The notes: generated by a model from the letters alone, not told the origin. DNA of 64,000 bases from Nonomuraea sp. NBC_00507 (GCF_036013525.1 NZ_CP107853.1:806001-870000); one strand, 5' to 3'; positions 44,186-57,837 are shown, counted from the first letter of the stretch. Made by a program: numbers and translations.

Positions 44186-45543
44186 GGCAGACGCTGCCCT
44201 TGCCGGACGGAGTCGGCCCCCTTGACCACGATCCGGTCGCCCACGGTCAGCCCGCTCAGCACCTCGACCACCGCGTCGCCCTGCGCGCCGAGCTTGACGA
44301 CGCGCCGCTCGGCGACTCCGTTCCTGATCACCCAGACCACGCTCTCGCGCCCGCTGGAGACGATGGCGGAGGCCGGGGCCGAGACCGCGGACGGCGACTC
44401 GCGCACGGTCAGCCGGGTGACGGCGCTCATCCCCGGTTTGGGGGTGGGCGCCTGCGAGCCGTCGTCGAACGTGCCGGCGCCGAGCGTGAGCCGTACCGGA
44501 TAGCTGACGCCGCCCGTGGTGCCCTCCTTGGGGGTGACCCCGATGCCGGTGACCACGGCCGTGTACGTGGCCCCGGGGACGGCGTCCAGCTCGACCGCGG
44601 CCTTCACGCCCTTCTTGACCAGCAACACGTCGGTCTCGTCGACATCGGCGTCCAGCAGGAGCGTGGAGACGTCGGTGACGGTGGCGATCGTGTCGCCCGC
44701 CGAGACGGGCACCCCCGTCGCCACAGGCGTCCCGCCCGAGGAGCCCCCCGAGGGCATGGACGGCAGTTGCTGCCCGCCTCCGCCAGGGATCTGGCTGAGC
44801 AGGCTCTCGACGCCGCCCCCTCCACCGCCGCCCGACACGCGGCCCAGCGTGACGACCCCGCCGAACGGCGCCTTGATCGTGAGCGACTTGACCGTGCTCT
44901 CCGCCGCCTTGACCGCGGCCTTGGCCTGGGACGTCGAGGCCGCCTGGAGTGAGGCCATGGAGCTCGACAGGCCGCTGGTCACGCCGGACAGGATGCCGTT
45001 GATCGAGCGGTTGAGCTGGACGGTGATCGTGGCCAGGGCCTTGGTCTGCGCCTTGTGCTGGTCCTGGGCCAGGTCGATGGCCTGGAGCAGTTGCTTGCGC
45101 GCCCTGGCGTCCTCGACCTTCTTCGCCTCCTTGCGGGCTGTGGCGAAGTGCGCGGCGACCTTGCGGTCGAACGCCCTGGTGTCGAGCGACGGCAGGCGCA
45201 CGCTCGGCATGGCGACGCCTGCCGGGGCGGCCATCTTGGAGGCCTGGCGGGCCTGTTCGAGCTGGCTCTGGGCCTGAGGCGAGCGGATCTTGGCCAGGAT
45301 GTCGCCCTTGCGGACGCGGTCGCCCTCGCGGACGTACAGCTTGGCGATCGTGCCCTGGGCCGGGGAGCGCAGCGTGGCCGAGGCTCGCGCGCCCACCGTG
45401 GCGGGAGCCTCGACGACCTCGGTGACCGGGGCCCGCCGGACGTCCCCGACCTGGACGTTCGACGGCTCCTCGGACGTGCAGCCGGTCAGTGTTAAGAGGA
45501 CGAGCAGCGGCGCAACGCCGCGACGTAACGTCACCCGAGACAT
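44182..45543 (-). CDS. HlyD/MacA-like membrane-fusion lipoprotein
   Basis: 453 residues. A lipoprotein signal ends in LTLTGC. A biotinyl-lipoyl-like hairpin (GTIAKLYVREGDRVRKGDIL) is split by a long coiled-coil arm (residues about 95-220). Glycine-rich loops (VSGGGGGGGV and IPGGGGQQ) interrupt the second half, followed by the beta-barrel domain and a C-terminal membrane-proximal domain. In Gram-positives such adaptors gate MacB transporters without an outer-membrane channel. It is the first gene of the exporter operon. Confidence 0.9.
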
Positions 45544-45607
45544 CGTATGAGCCGGTGCCGCCGGGCCGCCGACCGGCTCTCAGCGAGCTCTCAGGCTCCC
45601 AGCCCTC

Positions 45608-46402
45608 TCAGCCGGAGCCGAGCTGGCGGCCGCGGTCGCGGGCGGCCTCGATGGCGGCCAGGAACGCCGCACGCACGCTGTGCCGCTCCAGCTCGGCGAT
45701 CGCGGCGATCGTCGTGCCGCCCGGCGAGGTGACGGCCTCGCGCAGGATGACCGGGTGCTCGCCTGAGTCGCGCAACATCACGGCCGCGCCGACGATGGAC
45801 TGGGTGACCATGTCGAGCGCGGCGGCCCTCGGCATGCCGAGCAGGATGCCCGCGTCCACCATGGCCTCCACCAGGTAGAAGAAGTAGGCGGGGCCGCTGC
45901 CGGACAGCGCCGTGGCGGCGTCCTGCTGGGACTCCGGGATGCGCAGCACCTTGCCGACCGGCTTGAGCAGGTTTTCCGTCAGCTTGAGGTGCTCCTCCCC
46001 CGCGTGCGCGCCCGCCGAGATCACGCTCATCGCCTCGTCGAACCTGATGGGCGTGTTGGACATCACCCGCACCACGGGCACGTCGACGCCCAGCCGCTGC
46101 TCGACGAACGACGTCGTGATGCCGGCCGCCGCGCTGATCACCAGGCGGTCCGCGGGGACGTAAGGGGCTATCTCGGCCAGGAGCGTGGCCATGTCCTGCG
46201 GCTTGACCGCCAGGATCAGCGTGTCCGCCGCCTTGGCCGCCTCGGAGTTGGAGACGGTGCGCACGCCATAGGTCTCGCGCAGCGCCTGCGCCCGCTCGGC
46301 CCGGCGGGAGGTCGCCATGATGTCGCCCGGCTTGAAGCCCGCGCGCAGCAGGCCAGACAGCAGGGCCTCGCCCATCTTGCCCGTGCCCAGAATCGCAATC
46401 AC
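45608..46402 (-). CDS. proC: Pyrroline-5-carboxylate reductase
   Basis: Last step of proline synthesis. The 264-residue protein has the NAD(P) loop AILGTGKMGEALLSGLL and the family signatures SGSGPAYFFYLVEAM and EAVTSPGGTTIAAIAELE. The start is GTG at 46402. A proline dehydrogenase gene, the opposite direction of metabolism, lies just upstream on the same strand. Confidence 0.96.
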   Translation of the reverse strand: MIAILGTGKMGEALLSGLLRAGFKPGDIMATSRRAERAQALRETYGVRTVSNSEAAKAADTLILAVKPQDMATLLAEIAPYVPADRLVISAAAGITTSFVEQRLGVDVPVVRVMSNTPIRFDEAMSVISAGAHAGEEHLKLTENLLKPVGKVLRIPESQQDAATALSGSGPAYFFYLVEAMVDAGILLGMPRAAALDMVTQSIVGAAVMLRDSGEHPVILREAVTSPGGTTIAAIAELERHSVRAAFLAAIEAARDRGRQLGSG

Positions 46403-46449
46403 GCTGGCAGCCTACTAACACCCCTCCGGTGTTCGGTTGCGGCCGTGGC

Positions 46450-47340
46450 CTATCGGCGGGAGAGCAGCGACCTGAGGAAGAAGGTCAGGTTGCGGGGGCG
46501 CTCGGCGAGGCGGCGCATGAGGTAGGCGTACCAGTCGGAGCCGTACGGGACGTAGACGCGCATCTGGGCGCCGAGGCCGGCCAGACGGGCCTGCTCGTCG
46601 GGGCGGACCCCGTACAACATCTGGTATTCGAAGCCCGTCACGTCGCGCCCGAAGAGCACGGCCAGCGTGGAGGCGATGCGCACCAGCCTGGGGTCGTGCG
46701 TGGCGACCATGGGGTAGCCGGTGCCGGCCATGAGGATCTTCAGGCAGCGGACGAACGAGCGGTCGATGTCGGCGGGGCGGGTGTAGGCGCCGGGAGCGGT
46801 GTAGGCGCCCTTGCACAGGCGCACCCGGGCGCCGCCCAGCTTCTCGCAGCGTTCCAGCGCCTCCGGCAGGTAGGCCTGCACCACCACGCCCACGTCCGGA
46901 TGGTCCCTGCGCAGCGCGGTGTGCACGGAGTGCAGCCCCGGGATCGTGTCGTGCTCCTCGGCGTCGAGCGTCACCGTGACGTTCCTGGCCGCGGCGGCCC
47001 GGCAGATGGTGGCGGCGTGGTCGAGCGCGAGCTGCTCCGACAGCCGCAGCCCGAGCGCGGTGAGCTTGACCGACACGTCGGCGCCCGCGGGCAGCAGGTT
47101 GAGCAGCGACAGGTATTCGCGCACGGTGTCGCCGGCCTGCGCGGGATCCGTCACCTCCTCACCGAGGTGATCGACCGTGACGAGCAGCCCACTGCGGGTC
47201 AGCTCGTCGATCACGGGGCCGACGTCGTCGGCGACATAGCGCCTGACGACGTCCCTGGTCAGCGGGGAGGTGGAGATGACGCGCTCGGCGCGTTCGCTCT
47301 TGGAGACGGCGAGCAGAGCCTGACGGAGCACGGGAACCAC
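46450..47340 (-). CDS. Proline dehydrogenase
   Basis: FAD-dependent first step of proline breakdown, single-domain (PutB/PRODH) type of 296 residues. Barrel segments include VSVKLTALGLRLS, VTLDAEEHDTIPG, VQAYLPEAL and VATHDPRLV. The C-terminal PYGSDWYAYLMRRLAERP helix binds flavin. I chose the GTG at 47340 (GGAG 8 bases upstream). No P5C dehydrogenase gene is seen in the window. Electrons would go to the menaquinone pool. Confidence 0.92.
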   Translation of the reverse strand: MVPVLRQALLAVSKSERAERVISTSPLTRDVVRRYVADDVGPVIDELTRSGLLVTVDHLGEEVTDPAQAGDTVREYLSLLNLLPAGADVSVKLTALGLRLSEQLALDHAATICRAAAARNVTVTLDAEEHDTIPGLHSVHTALRRDHPDVGVVVQAYLPEALERCEKLGGARVRLCKGAYTAPGAYTRPADIDRSFVRCLKILMAGTGYPMVATHDPRLVRIASTLAVLFGRDVTGFEYQMLYGVRPDEQARLAGLGAQMRVYVPYGSDWYAYLMRRLAERPRNLTFFLRSLLSRR

Positions 47341-47387
47341 ACTAACTCCGGTATGACGCTGAACCGGGAACGAGCCTTGTCCGTCGT

Positions 47388-47849
47388 ATGAGTATGCGCA
47401 CAATGACGAAAGCGACTCTTCTGGCCGGGTCCCTGGTGCTCGCGACGAGTTGTGCCACGGCGCCGCCCCCCAAGCAGGCCGCGTCCTCCACGCCCGACGC
47501 CCCGGTCGCCGTGAGCCCGGTCACCACCGCCCCCACGAAGGGACCGGAGCCGGTCAAGCCGACGGGCAACGCCATCAACGTCCACAAGGTCCGCTGGACC
47601 AAGGCCACGCCGGTCGCCAAGGGCAAGAAGATCCAGCTCATCTGGTCGTCCGGCGTCGCCCCGTGCACCGTGCTGCACAAGGTCAAGGTCAAGGAGACGA
47701 AGAAGAGGGTCACGATCACCCTGTACGAGGGCACCGCGCCCAAGGCCAGGAACGTGTCCTGCATCATGATCGCGGTGGAGAAGACCACGACCGTGAAGCT
47801 GAAGAAGGCGCTCGGCAAGCGCAAGATTGTGGACGGTTCCAAAACGTGA
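47388..47849 (+). CDS. Putative lipoprotein
   Basis: 153 residues. A signal peptide with lipobox LATSC ends near residue 22, followed by a proline/threonine-rich linker. A compact lysine-rich beta domain (KKIQLIWSSGVAPC, then NVSCIMIAVEKTTTVKL) has two cysteines likely to form a disulfide. I do not recognise the family. Start codons at 47388, 47394 and 47403 are all possible. It is divergent from the proline dehydrogenase gene. Confidence 0.7.
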   Translation: MSMRTMTKATLLAGSLVLATSCATAPPPKQAASSTPDAPVAVSPVTTAPTKGPEPVKPTGNAINVHKVRWTKATPVAKGKKIQLIWSSGVAPCTVLHKVKVKETKKRVTITLYEGTAPKARNVSCIMIAVEKTTTVKLKKALGKRKIVDGSKT

Positions 47850-47948
47850 CATGTGCCGCTGATCACCGACTGGTGCCGACGTCACCCCGGACAACCCCTG
47901 CGGCGACCCGGCAGGCCTCGACGGCACCCTGAGGCTGAGAGCCGTCAT

Positions 47949-47991
47949 CAAAGTGGACCCCGGCGCACACCCACCGCCGGGGTCCACTTTG
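47949..47991. terminator. Strong 17-bp hairpin upstream of the dnaK operon
   Basis: Arms 47949-47965 (CAAAGTGGACCCCGGCG) and 47975-47991 are perfect reverse complements around a 9-base loop. It insulates the dnaK operon from the lipoprotein transcript and should also work on the opposite strand. This is the strongest stem in the window. Confidence 0.8.
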
Positions 47992-48027
47992 TCGTGCAGA
48001 ATCTGGAATACAGCGACGCTCACAAGG

Positions 48028-48048
48028 GTTGAGTCGAGTAGGCTCAAG
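48028..48048. promoter_or_regulatory. HspR operator (HAIR element), upstream copy
   Basis: GTTGAGT-N7-GCTCAAG, one mismatch in each arm from the HAIR consensus CTTGAGT-N7-ACTCAAG. It lies just before the -35 of the dnaK promoter. HspR, encoded in this operon, binds such sites. Confidence 0.8.
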
Positions 48049-48052
48049 TCGT

Positions 48053-48081
48053 TTGACAAAGACGACAGGCATCCGTAACTT
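48053..48081 (+). promoter_or_regulatory. dnaK promoter
   Basis: TTGACA (48053-48058) and TAACTT (48076-48081) are spaced by 17 bases, an excellent housekeeping-type promoter. The -10 overlaps the downstream HAIR element, so HspR would block polymerase. The ATG follows at 48121 after an AAGGA. Confidence 0.8.
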
Positions 48082-48099
48082 GAGTCCGACCGACTCAAC
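48079..48099. promoter_or_regulatory. HspR operator (HAIR element), downstream copy
   Basis: CTTGAGT-N7-ACTCAAC matches the HAIR consensus in 13 of 14 arm positions and overlaps the -10 and likely transcription start. With the upstream copy it brackets the dnaK promoter. Confidence 0.9.
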
Positions 48100-48120
48100 T
48101 TTGACTACAAGGACGTACTC

Positions 48121-49988
<1,868 letters not shown>

Positions 49989-49989
<1 letters not shown>

Positions 49990-50609
49990 TGCCGGCGCGT
50001 GAAAACGGGCATGAGGAGCCAGTGATCCGCGACAAGCGCAAGATCGACCCGGAGACGGGGCAGGTCAGGGAGACCGCCGCCGCCGACCAGGCGGCCGGGC
50101 AGCCGTTCGCCGAGGCGCCGGCTGCGCCCTCCCCCGACGGCGAGCTGGCCGCCCAGCTCGCCGAGCGGACCGCCGACCTGCAGCGACTTCAGGCCGAATA
50201 CGTGAACTACCGCAGGCGGGTCGAGCGCGACCGGGCCGCGGTCAGGGAGCAGGCGGTCGCGGGTGCGCTGGTGGAGCTCCTGCCCGTGCTCGACGACATC
50301 GGCAGGGCCCGCGACCACGGTGAGCTCACCGGGGGCTTCGCGAAGGTGGCGGAGTCGCTGGAGGCGGCCGTCACCAAGCTGGGCCTCAGCTCCTTCGGAC
50401 AGAAGGGCGAGCCCTTCGACCCGACCGTCCACGAGGCGCTGATGCACAGCTACTCCCCGGACGTGACCGAGCCGACCGCGATCGAAGTGCTGCAGCCTGG
50501 ATACCGCATGGGTGACAGGGTGCTCCGCCCGGCGCGCGTGGCCGTGGCCGAGCCCGAAGACGCGCCCGCGGCGCCCAATGGCGACGCACAATCCGAAGAA
50601 GACAACTGA
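49989..50609 (+). CDS. grpE: Nucleotide exchange factor GrpE
   Basis: 206 residues. An acidic/alanine-rich N-terminus precedes the dimerising long helix (LAERTADLQRLQAEYVNYRRR), and the C-terminal beta domain includes FDPTVHEALMH and EVLQPGYRMGDRVLRPARV. The ATG at 49989 shares its A with the dnaK stop (TGATG). An overlapping GTG three bases earlier is the alternative. It releases ADP from DnaK. Confidence 0.97.
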
Positions 50610-50629
50610 TCGAGGACGAAGGGCCCTAG

Positions 50630-51802
50630 ATGAGCACCAAGGACTACTTGGAGAAGGACTACTACGCCGTCCTTGGTGTGCCCAAGACCGCCACCGCCGA
50701 TGAGATCAAAAAGGCGTACCGCAAGCTCGCCAGGCAATACCACCCCGACAGCAACCAGGGCGACGCGACCAAAGAGGCCAAGTTCAAGGAAGTCTCAGAG
50801 GCTTACGACGTCCTGTCCGACAGCAAGCGCCGCAAGGAATACGACGAGGCGCGCACGCTGTTCGGCTCCGGGGTGGGCGGCCAGCGGGCCGGCGGTGGCG
50901 GTTTCCCGTTCGACTTCGGTGACCTGTTCGGCGGGACCGCGCAGCAGGGCCACGGCGGCGCGGGTGAGCGGCTCGGCGACCTGTTCGGCGGGCTGTTCAA
51001 CCGCGGTGGCTCTACCCGCACCACCACGACGTCCAGGCCACGCCGCGGCCAGGACGTCGAGTCCGAGGTCACGCTGACGTTCACCGAGGCGGTCGAGGGC
51101 ACCACGGTGTCGCTCAGATTGACCAGCTCGGCCGCCTGCGCCGCATGCACCGGCACCGGCGCCAAGGCGGGCACGACCCCCAGGGTCTGTCCCACCTGCG
51201 AGGGCACCGGCGCGGCCAGCCGCAACCTGGGCAACTTCGCCTTCTCCGAGCCCTGCCGCGACTGCAAGGGCCGCGGCCTGATCGTGGACGACCCCTGCCC
51301 CGTGTGCGAGGGCAGCGGCCGCGCCAAGAGCACCCGCACCATCCAGGCCCGCATCCCTGCCGGCGTTGCCGACGGCCAGCGGGTCAAGCTCAAGGGCAAG
51401 GGCGCCCCGGGCGAGAACGGCGGCCCGGCCGGCGACCTCTACATCCAGACCAACGTGAAGCCGCATGCCGTGTTCGGCAGGTCGGGTGACAACCTGACCG
51501 TCGCGGTGCCGGTGACGTTCACGGAGGCAGCGCTGGGCGCCGAGATCAAGGTGCCGATTCTCAAGGGCCTGCCGGTCACGCTGCGCATCCCCGCGGGCAC
51601 GCCCAACGGGCGCACGTTCCGGGTGCGTGGCAGGGGCGTGGCCCGCAAGGACGGCACGAAGGGCGACCTGCTCGCCACCGTCGAGGTGACCGTGCCGAAG
51701 ACGCTCGACGACAAGTCGCGCGAGCTCCTGACCGAGTTCAACACCGCGACCGCGGGGGAGGACCCGCGCGCTGATCTCATTCAGCGAGCCAGAAGCGAGT
51801 AG
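50630..51802 (+). CDS. dnaJ: Chaperone DnaJ
   Basis: 390-residue type I Hsp40. The J-domain ([21 protein letters not shown]) has its HPD tripeptide, followed by a glycine/phenylalanine-rich linker. Four zinc-finger repeats ([32 protein letters not shown]) and C-terminal client-binding domains follow. The J-domain starts later than usual, after STKDYLEK, as in other actinobacterial DnaJ1 proteins. Confidence 0.98.
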   Translation: MSTKDYLEKDYYAVLGVPKTATADEIKKAYRKLARQYHPDSNQGDATKEAKFKEVSEAYDVLSDSKRRKEYDEARTLFGSGVGGQRAGGGGFPFDFGDLFGGTAQQGHGGAGERLGDLFGGLFNRGGSTRTTTTSRPRRGQDVESEVTLTFTEAVEGTTVSLRLTSSAACAACTGTGAKAGTTPRVCPTCEGTGAASRNLGNFAFSEPCRDCKGRGLIVDDPCPVCEGSGRAKSTRTIQARIPAGVADGQRVKLKGKGAPGENGGPAGDLYIQTNVKPHAVFGRSGDNLTVAVPVTFTEAALGAEIKVPILKGLPVTLRIPAGTPNGRTFRVRGRGVARKDGTKGDLLATVEVTVPKTLDDKSRELLTEFNTATAGEDPRADLIQRARSE

Positions 51803-51805
51803 CCG

Positions 51806-52156
51806 ATGGACGCCAATTACTTCGACCTGTCAGACGACACACCCGTCTACGTGATCTCGGTGGCCGCGCAGCTGTCCGGGCTCCACCCGCAGACCCTGCG
51901 GCAGTACGACCGGCTGGGGCTGGTCAGCCCTGGCCGGACCGCCGGGCGCGGCCGCCTCTACTCCACAAGAGACATCATCCAGCTCCGCGAGGTGCAGCGG
52001 CTCTCCCAGGAGGAGGGCATCAACCTCGCGGGCATCAAGCGGATCCTCGAGCTCGAGAACGAATCGCTGCGGCTGCGTGAGGAGGTTCACCGCCTGCGTG
52101 CCGAGATGCGGATGGTCAGAGCGTTGATCCGCTATGAGCTGCCACCGGGGGCTTAG
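51806..52156 (+). CDS. hspR: Heat-shock repressor HspR (MerR family)
   Basis: 116 residues. The MerR-type winged helix ([27 protein letters not shown], with [20 protein letters not shown]) is followed by a coiled coil ([21 protein letters not shown]). It represses dnaK and clpB operons at HAIR sites, using DnaK as co-repressor in Streptomyces. It lies 3 bases after dnaJ and 5 bases before clpB, so it would repress its own operon and clpB together. Confidence 0.96.
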   Translation: MDANYFDLSDDTPVYVISVAAQLSGLHPQTLRQYDRLGLVSPGRTAGRGRLYSTRDIIQLREVQRLSQEEGINLAGIKRILELENESLRLREEVHRLRAEMRMVRALIRYELPPGA

Positions 52157-52161
52157 AAGGA

Positions 52162-54735
<2,574 letters not shown>

Positions 54736-54746
54736 CCCCTGAGGGA

Positions 54747-54775
54747 GCCCGGAGATCCACCCGCGATCTCCGGGC
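54747..54775 (+). terminator. Terminator of the dnaK-clpB operon
   Basis: GCCCGGAGATC (54747-54757) and GATCTCCGGGC (54765-54775) form a perfect 11-bp stem with a 7-base loop. TTCT follows. It starts 11 bases after the clpB stop. Confidence 0.8.
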
Positions 54776-54916
54776 TTCTGCGTGTCATGGCGCGGTCATC
54801 GGGGCCGCACCTTGGTAAGGCTCGGCTCAGTCTTCGGACAAGCCCCACTCGGGCCGCCTCCGCGGTGACTACGTTCGGCGTTCGTCAGATCACCGAAATC
54901 GATCAGGGGGCGCGCG

Positions 54917-55279
54917 GTGCTATCCCGGATGATCCGAAACATCGTCGCGGCGGCAGCCATTGTCGCGGGTGTCACCTGGCCCGTCGTGGGAGCCACGCAG
55001 GCGAACACGTGTGGGAACACGGGGCCCGCCATGACGGCGTCCGACCGGAACTGTGGTGAGGGCCTGGCCCGTCCGGCGGCCGGGAACCCGGCGCCCGGCC
55101 TGGGCTACCTCGGCGGGATCATGGCGACCTGGGCCATGCCCTCGCCGGCCGGCCCGCCCGGGCTCTCTCCTGTGAGGACACGTCCGGCCGGGATGAAGGA
55201 CCTGTCTACGGCAGCTCACGTGCCCGCGCTGCCGCTCCTTCCCCTCGCCGGGCCGGCCGAGGGCATCAAACCGAGGTGA
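54917..55279 (+). CDS. Putative small secreted protein
   Basis: 120 residues from a GTG at 54917 with GGGGG 5 bases upstream. A signal peptide (about 1-29: MLSRMIRNIVAAAAIVAGV..) precedes a cysteine pair (NTCGN, DRNCGEG) and a proline-rich, low-complexity remainder. I do not recognise it. A strong hairpin follows at 55345. The composition after residue 55 is weakly protein-like, so the true end or reality of the gene is uncertain. Confidence 0.45.
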   Translation: MLSRMIRNIVAAAAIVAGVTWPVVGATQANTCGNTGPAMTASDRNCGEGLARPAAGNPAPGLGYLGGIMATWAMPSPAGPPGLSPVRTRPAGMKDLSTAAHVPALPLLPLAGPAEGIKPR

Positions 55280-55344
55280 GTCTGCGGCTTCCCAGCCCCC
55301 TCGTCCGGGCGCGGACCGTGCCTGCCGCGCCCGGCGCCCCCTAA

Positions 55345-55384
55345 CCGAAGGGGCCGCGTCCATCCAGCGTCGCGGCCCCTTCGG
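55345..55384. terminator. 14-bp hairpin downstream of the small secreted gene
   Basis: CCGAAGGGGCCGCG (55345-55358) and its exact complement (55371-55384) flank a 12-base loop. It likely terminates transcription from the left and may shield the repeat array to the right. Confidence 0.65.
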
Positions 55385-55554
55385 CCCCCTGCACCCCGGC
55401 CAGACGGCGGCCCGCCCCCTCCGGCGCCTCACCGACCAGGTGGGGGAATCTCCTGGTGGGCGGCACTCACCTTCAACGCACCGAGCGCCCCGCAGCGGGT
55501 CCCATGAGGGGGCGGGCACCCAAAGGCGGACGGGTCTCCCGGCGCCTGCCGACT

Positions 55555-55680
55555 CGACGGCCTGTGTCCCAGGCGACGGCCTGTGTGCCGACTCGACGGC
55601 CCGTGTCCCAGCCGACGGCCCATGTGCCGGCCGACGGCCCAGTCGACGGGCTGTGTGCCGGCCCGACGGGCTGTGCGTCG
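55555..55680. repeat. Imperfect 19-20-bp tandem repeats
   Basis: About six diverged copies of a unit like CGACGGCCTGTGTCCCAGG (at 55555, 55574, 55594, 55613, 55644 and a short one at 55632) run straight into the 14-bp array. All frames are largely open because the unit lacks stops. A further similar unit follows the array at about 55850. Confidence 0.8.
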
Positions 55681-55848
55681 GGGTCTGTGCGTTGGGGTCT
55701 GTGAGCCGGGGTCTGCGTGCCAGGGTCTGCGTGCCAGGGTCTGCGTGCCAGGGTCTGCGTGCCAGGGCCTGCGTGCCAGGGCCTGCGTGCCAGGGCCTGC
55801 GTGCCAGGGCCTGCGTGCCAGGGCCTGCGTGCCAGGGCCTGCGTGCCA
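55681..55848. repeat. 14-bp minisatellite, 12 units
   Basis: Two diverged units are followed by four identical GGGTCTGCGTGCCA and six identical GGGCCTGCGTGCCA units. The clean block change from T to C at position 4 shows recent tandem duplication. Fourteen is not a multiple of three, so translation cycles through frames and gives 14-residue repeats on both strands. No gene can be trusted here. The wider gap 55280-56115 contains nothing else convincing. Confidence 0.92.
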
Positions 55849-56115
55849 GCCCGACGGCCCGTGTGCCAGCCGAACGCCCTGTCACCCCGGCGGGGCGCGC
55901 CACGCGCGACCGGGAACGCCGTGCGAGGCGAACGTGCCGATGGGGTGCCCAACGCCGACGAGGGCCCGATTCGTAGACACGACGCGCGCGCCACCGATGG
56001 GCTGGAGCGAGACGTTACACCAGTCCCTTACGGCGCAGGTGCCCCTTCGAGGTGCATGCTGACATGGACAGGCGTGCGCGCACACGCCGACCGCCGGCCC
56101 GGCCGGGCCGCGGCG

Positions 56116-56646
56116 TCAGTGGACGAGTGCGTCCAGTTCGTCCTCGGGCAGTCCCAGATCGACCCTGATCCGGTAGCGCGTACGCAACGCCGCCACATGC
56201 TCAGGATCGCTCTCGTCGGACCCCAGCGCGGCCTGGGTGGCCCACTCGAGCCCGCCCTGCAGATCCCCGTACGCCACCAGCGTCTCGGCGATCGTGTGTG
56301 CGGTTGCCGTGGAAACGCCGCCCTCGGCGCGTATCCTCTCGATGACCTCCCTGGCCTCATCGGCCCTGTCGAGCTCGAAGAGCGTATCGGCGATTCCGGC
56401 ACGCGGGTCGAAACCCGCATCGCCACCATCCTCGACCGCGCGCTGGAAACACTCCATCGCGCGCACGGGCTGGCCCGCCGCTCGCCACTCCTCGGCGGCG
56501 AGGACAAGGATGGACGCCCTGGAGACGTCGCCGGAGGAGTAGTCGAGCGCGACGTCGTAAAGCCGACTGGCCAGGGAACTGTGGTCGTCGGCCAGCAGGG
56601 CCTGCTCAAGCAGACGATCAAGGTGCTCACGGGTCACATGCGCCAC
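56116..56646 (-). CDS. TPR-like helical protein
   Basis: 176 residues with several helix pairs of tetratricopeptide type (LLEQALLADDHSSLASRLYDVALD; GQPVRAMECFQRAVEDGG; LDRADEAREVIERI; AYGDLQGGLEWATQAALG). It is probably a cytosolic scaffold. The relatives I recall often end in a SEC-C zinc motif, which is absent here. The start is GTG at 56646, with GTG 56637 as alternative. It stands alone on the minus strand. Confidence 0.75.
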   Translation of the reverse strand: MAHVTREHLDRLLEQALLADDHSSLASRLYDVALDYSSGDVSRASILVLAAEEWRAAGQPVRAMECFQRAVEDGGDAGFDPRAGIADTLFELDRADEAREVIERIRAEGGVSTATAHTIAETLVAYGDLQGGLEWATQAALGSDESDPEHVAALRTRYRIRVDLGLPEDELDALVH

Positions 56647-56812
56647 ACCGCGAGACTACCGAGCCACCCGCGGCTTTGCCCGGTCAATGCACATCGCCGG
56701 TCCGTGCGAAATTCGGTAACGTCTCGTCAAACCATGCTTACAGTGCGCGTGTATATGCAGGTAGCAGGGCATATATCGGTTGCTTTGCGCCTAGCGAGCG
56801 GAAGGGGCTGTG

Positions 56813-57145
56813 ATGGGCATGTCCAAGCAGATGACCTTCGCGCTGGCCTGTACGGTCGTACTGTCGGCTCTCATTCCGGGCGTGGCCGGCTATCTGTCGG
56901 CCCGGCTGGAGGCCATCGAGGCCGCGGAACGTAACCTGCGGGCCCTGGAAGCCAGGCTGGATCTCCGTGAGGCCCGCGACGCGCGCCCGGTGGCGTTCCC
57001 CGGGCCGTGCGTGCGCACGCCTCCCACGCCTCGGTTCCAGGAGGTGCCGGCGACCGCGCTCAGCGATCACAAGCACGGGCACGCCGAGGTGCCGGACTGG
57101 CTGCCAGGGCTGCTGAAGGAGGTCGCGAACGCCATCGACGACTGA
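56813..57145 (+). CDS. Hypothetical single-pass membrane protein
   Basis: 110 residues. An N-terminal hydrophobic helix (about 7-27, TFALACTVVLSALIPGVAGYL) leads into an amphipathic coiled coil (EAIEAAERNLRALEARLDLREARDA cut here as one helix) and a C-terminal domain ending PDWLPGLLKEVANAIDD. AAGGGG lies 5 bases before the ATG at 56813; ATG 56819 is the alternative. I do not recognise the family. Confidence 0.65.
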   Translation: MGMSKQMTFALACTVVLSALIPGVAGYLSARLEAIEAAERNLRALEARLDLREARDARPVAFPGPCVRTPPTPRFQEVPATALSDHKHGHAEVPDWLPGLLKEVANAIDD

Positions 57146-57153
57146 GCGCACGC

Positions 57154-57819
57154 TCACCGCGCGCCCAGCCGGGCCTGCAGGCCGTCGAGGACCGTCTGGA
57201 GGCCGAACTCGAAGCTCTCGTCCTGGCCGTCATCGCCCAGGGCGTCCAGGCGGGCCCGCAACCTCGGGAACTGCGCGGCGATCTCGGTGATCCACGCCGT
57301 ATCCGCCCGTACCTGCTCCTCCACGTCTCCACCGGCCCGGCGGAGTCGCCGGCGCCAGGCGGCGTCGGACGCCGCGCCGAGCGCCTGGCCGAGGGCGAAG
57401 ACGAACACGACGTTCATCGCCCAGTCCACCTGCCGGCCGGCGAACCCGGCCGCCTCGTAGACCCCGATGAGGTGGTCGTCGTGGCGGGCCTTGCCCGGGC
57501 CGTAGATGGAGTAGAGGCTCATGGCCGTCACCAGCCACGGATGCCTGACGACCATCGAGTGAAGGTTGCGGGCCATAACGGCGGCGGCCTCCCGCCAGCC
57601 CACCCCGGCCGGGTCGGGTAGCTCGATCTCGCTCCACACCTCGTCGGCGGCCAGCACGACGAGCTCGTCCTTGCTCTTGACGTGCCAGTAGACCGCCGTG
57701 GCGGCGGAGCCGAGCCAGGTGCCGAGGCGCCGCATGTTGAGCCCCTCCACGCCCTCGGCGTCCAGGACCTCGACCGCGGCCCGGATGATCTGCTCCCTGG
57801 TCAACGTGTCACGCGGCAT
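57154..57819 (-). CDS. TetR family transcriptional regulator
   Basis: 221 residues. The N-terminal HTH (LTREQIIRAAVEVLDAEGVEGL, then MRRLGTWLGSAATAVYWHV) is followed by a TetR_C-type ligand domain (HSMVVRHPWLVTAM). I chose the ATG at 57819, the usual position before the HTH. It is divergent from a membrane protein gene across 124 bases containing three palindromes, so it probably represses that gene and itself. The inducer is unknown. Confidence 0.92.
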   Translation of the reverse strand: MPRDTLTREQIIRAAVEVLDAEGVEGLNMRRLGTWLGSAATAVYWHVKSKDELVVLAADEVWSEIELPDPAGVGWREAAAVMARNLHSMVVRHPWLVTAMSLYSIYGPGKARHDDHLIGVYEAAGFAGRQVDWAMNVVFVFALGQALGAASDAAWRRRLRRAGGDVEEQVRADTAWITEIAAQFPRLRARLDALGDDGQDESFEFGLQTVLDGLQARLGAR

Positions 57820-57837
57820 GCGCCAAGAATAGGCCTC

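Noticed and set aside
47925..47945. CTGAG-containing segment resembling a TPP riboswitch motif
   Set aside because: The other conserved thi-box parts are missing and the neighbouring genes are unrelated to thiamine.
47856..48030. Frame reading SPTGADVTPDNPCGDPAGLDGT and onwards with high third-position G+C
   Set aside because: It has no start codon, is bounded by stops and includes the 17-bp hairpin. It may be a decayed gene fragment but cannot be supported as a gene.
54920..55903. Long minus-strand open frame of 327 codons through the repeat array
   Set aside because: The frame is open because the repeat unit lacks stop codons; several other frames on both strands are equally open, and the composition (Arg, His, Thr repeats) is not protein-like.
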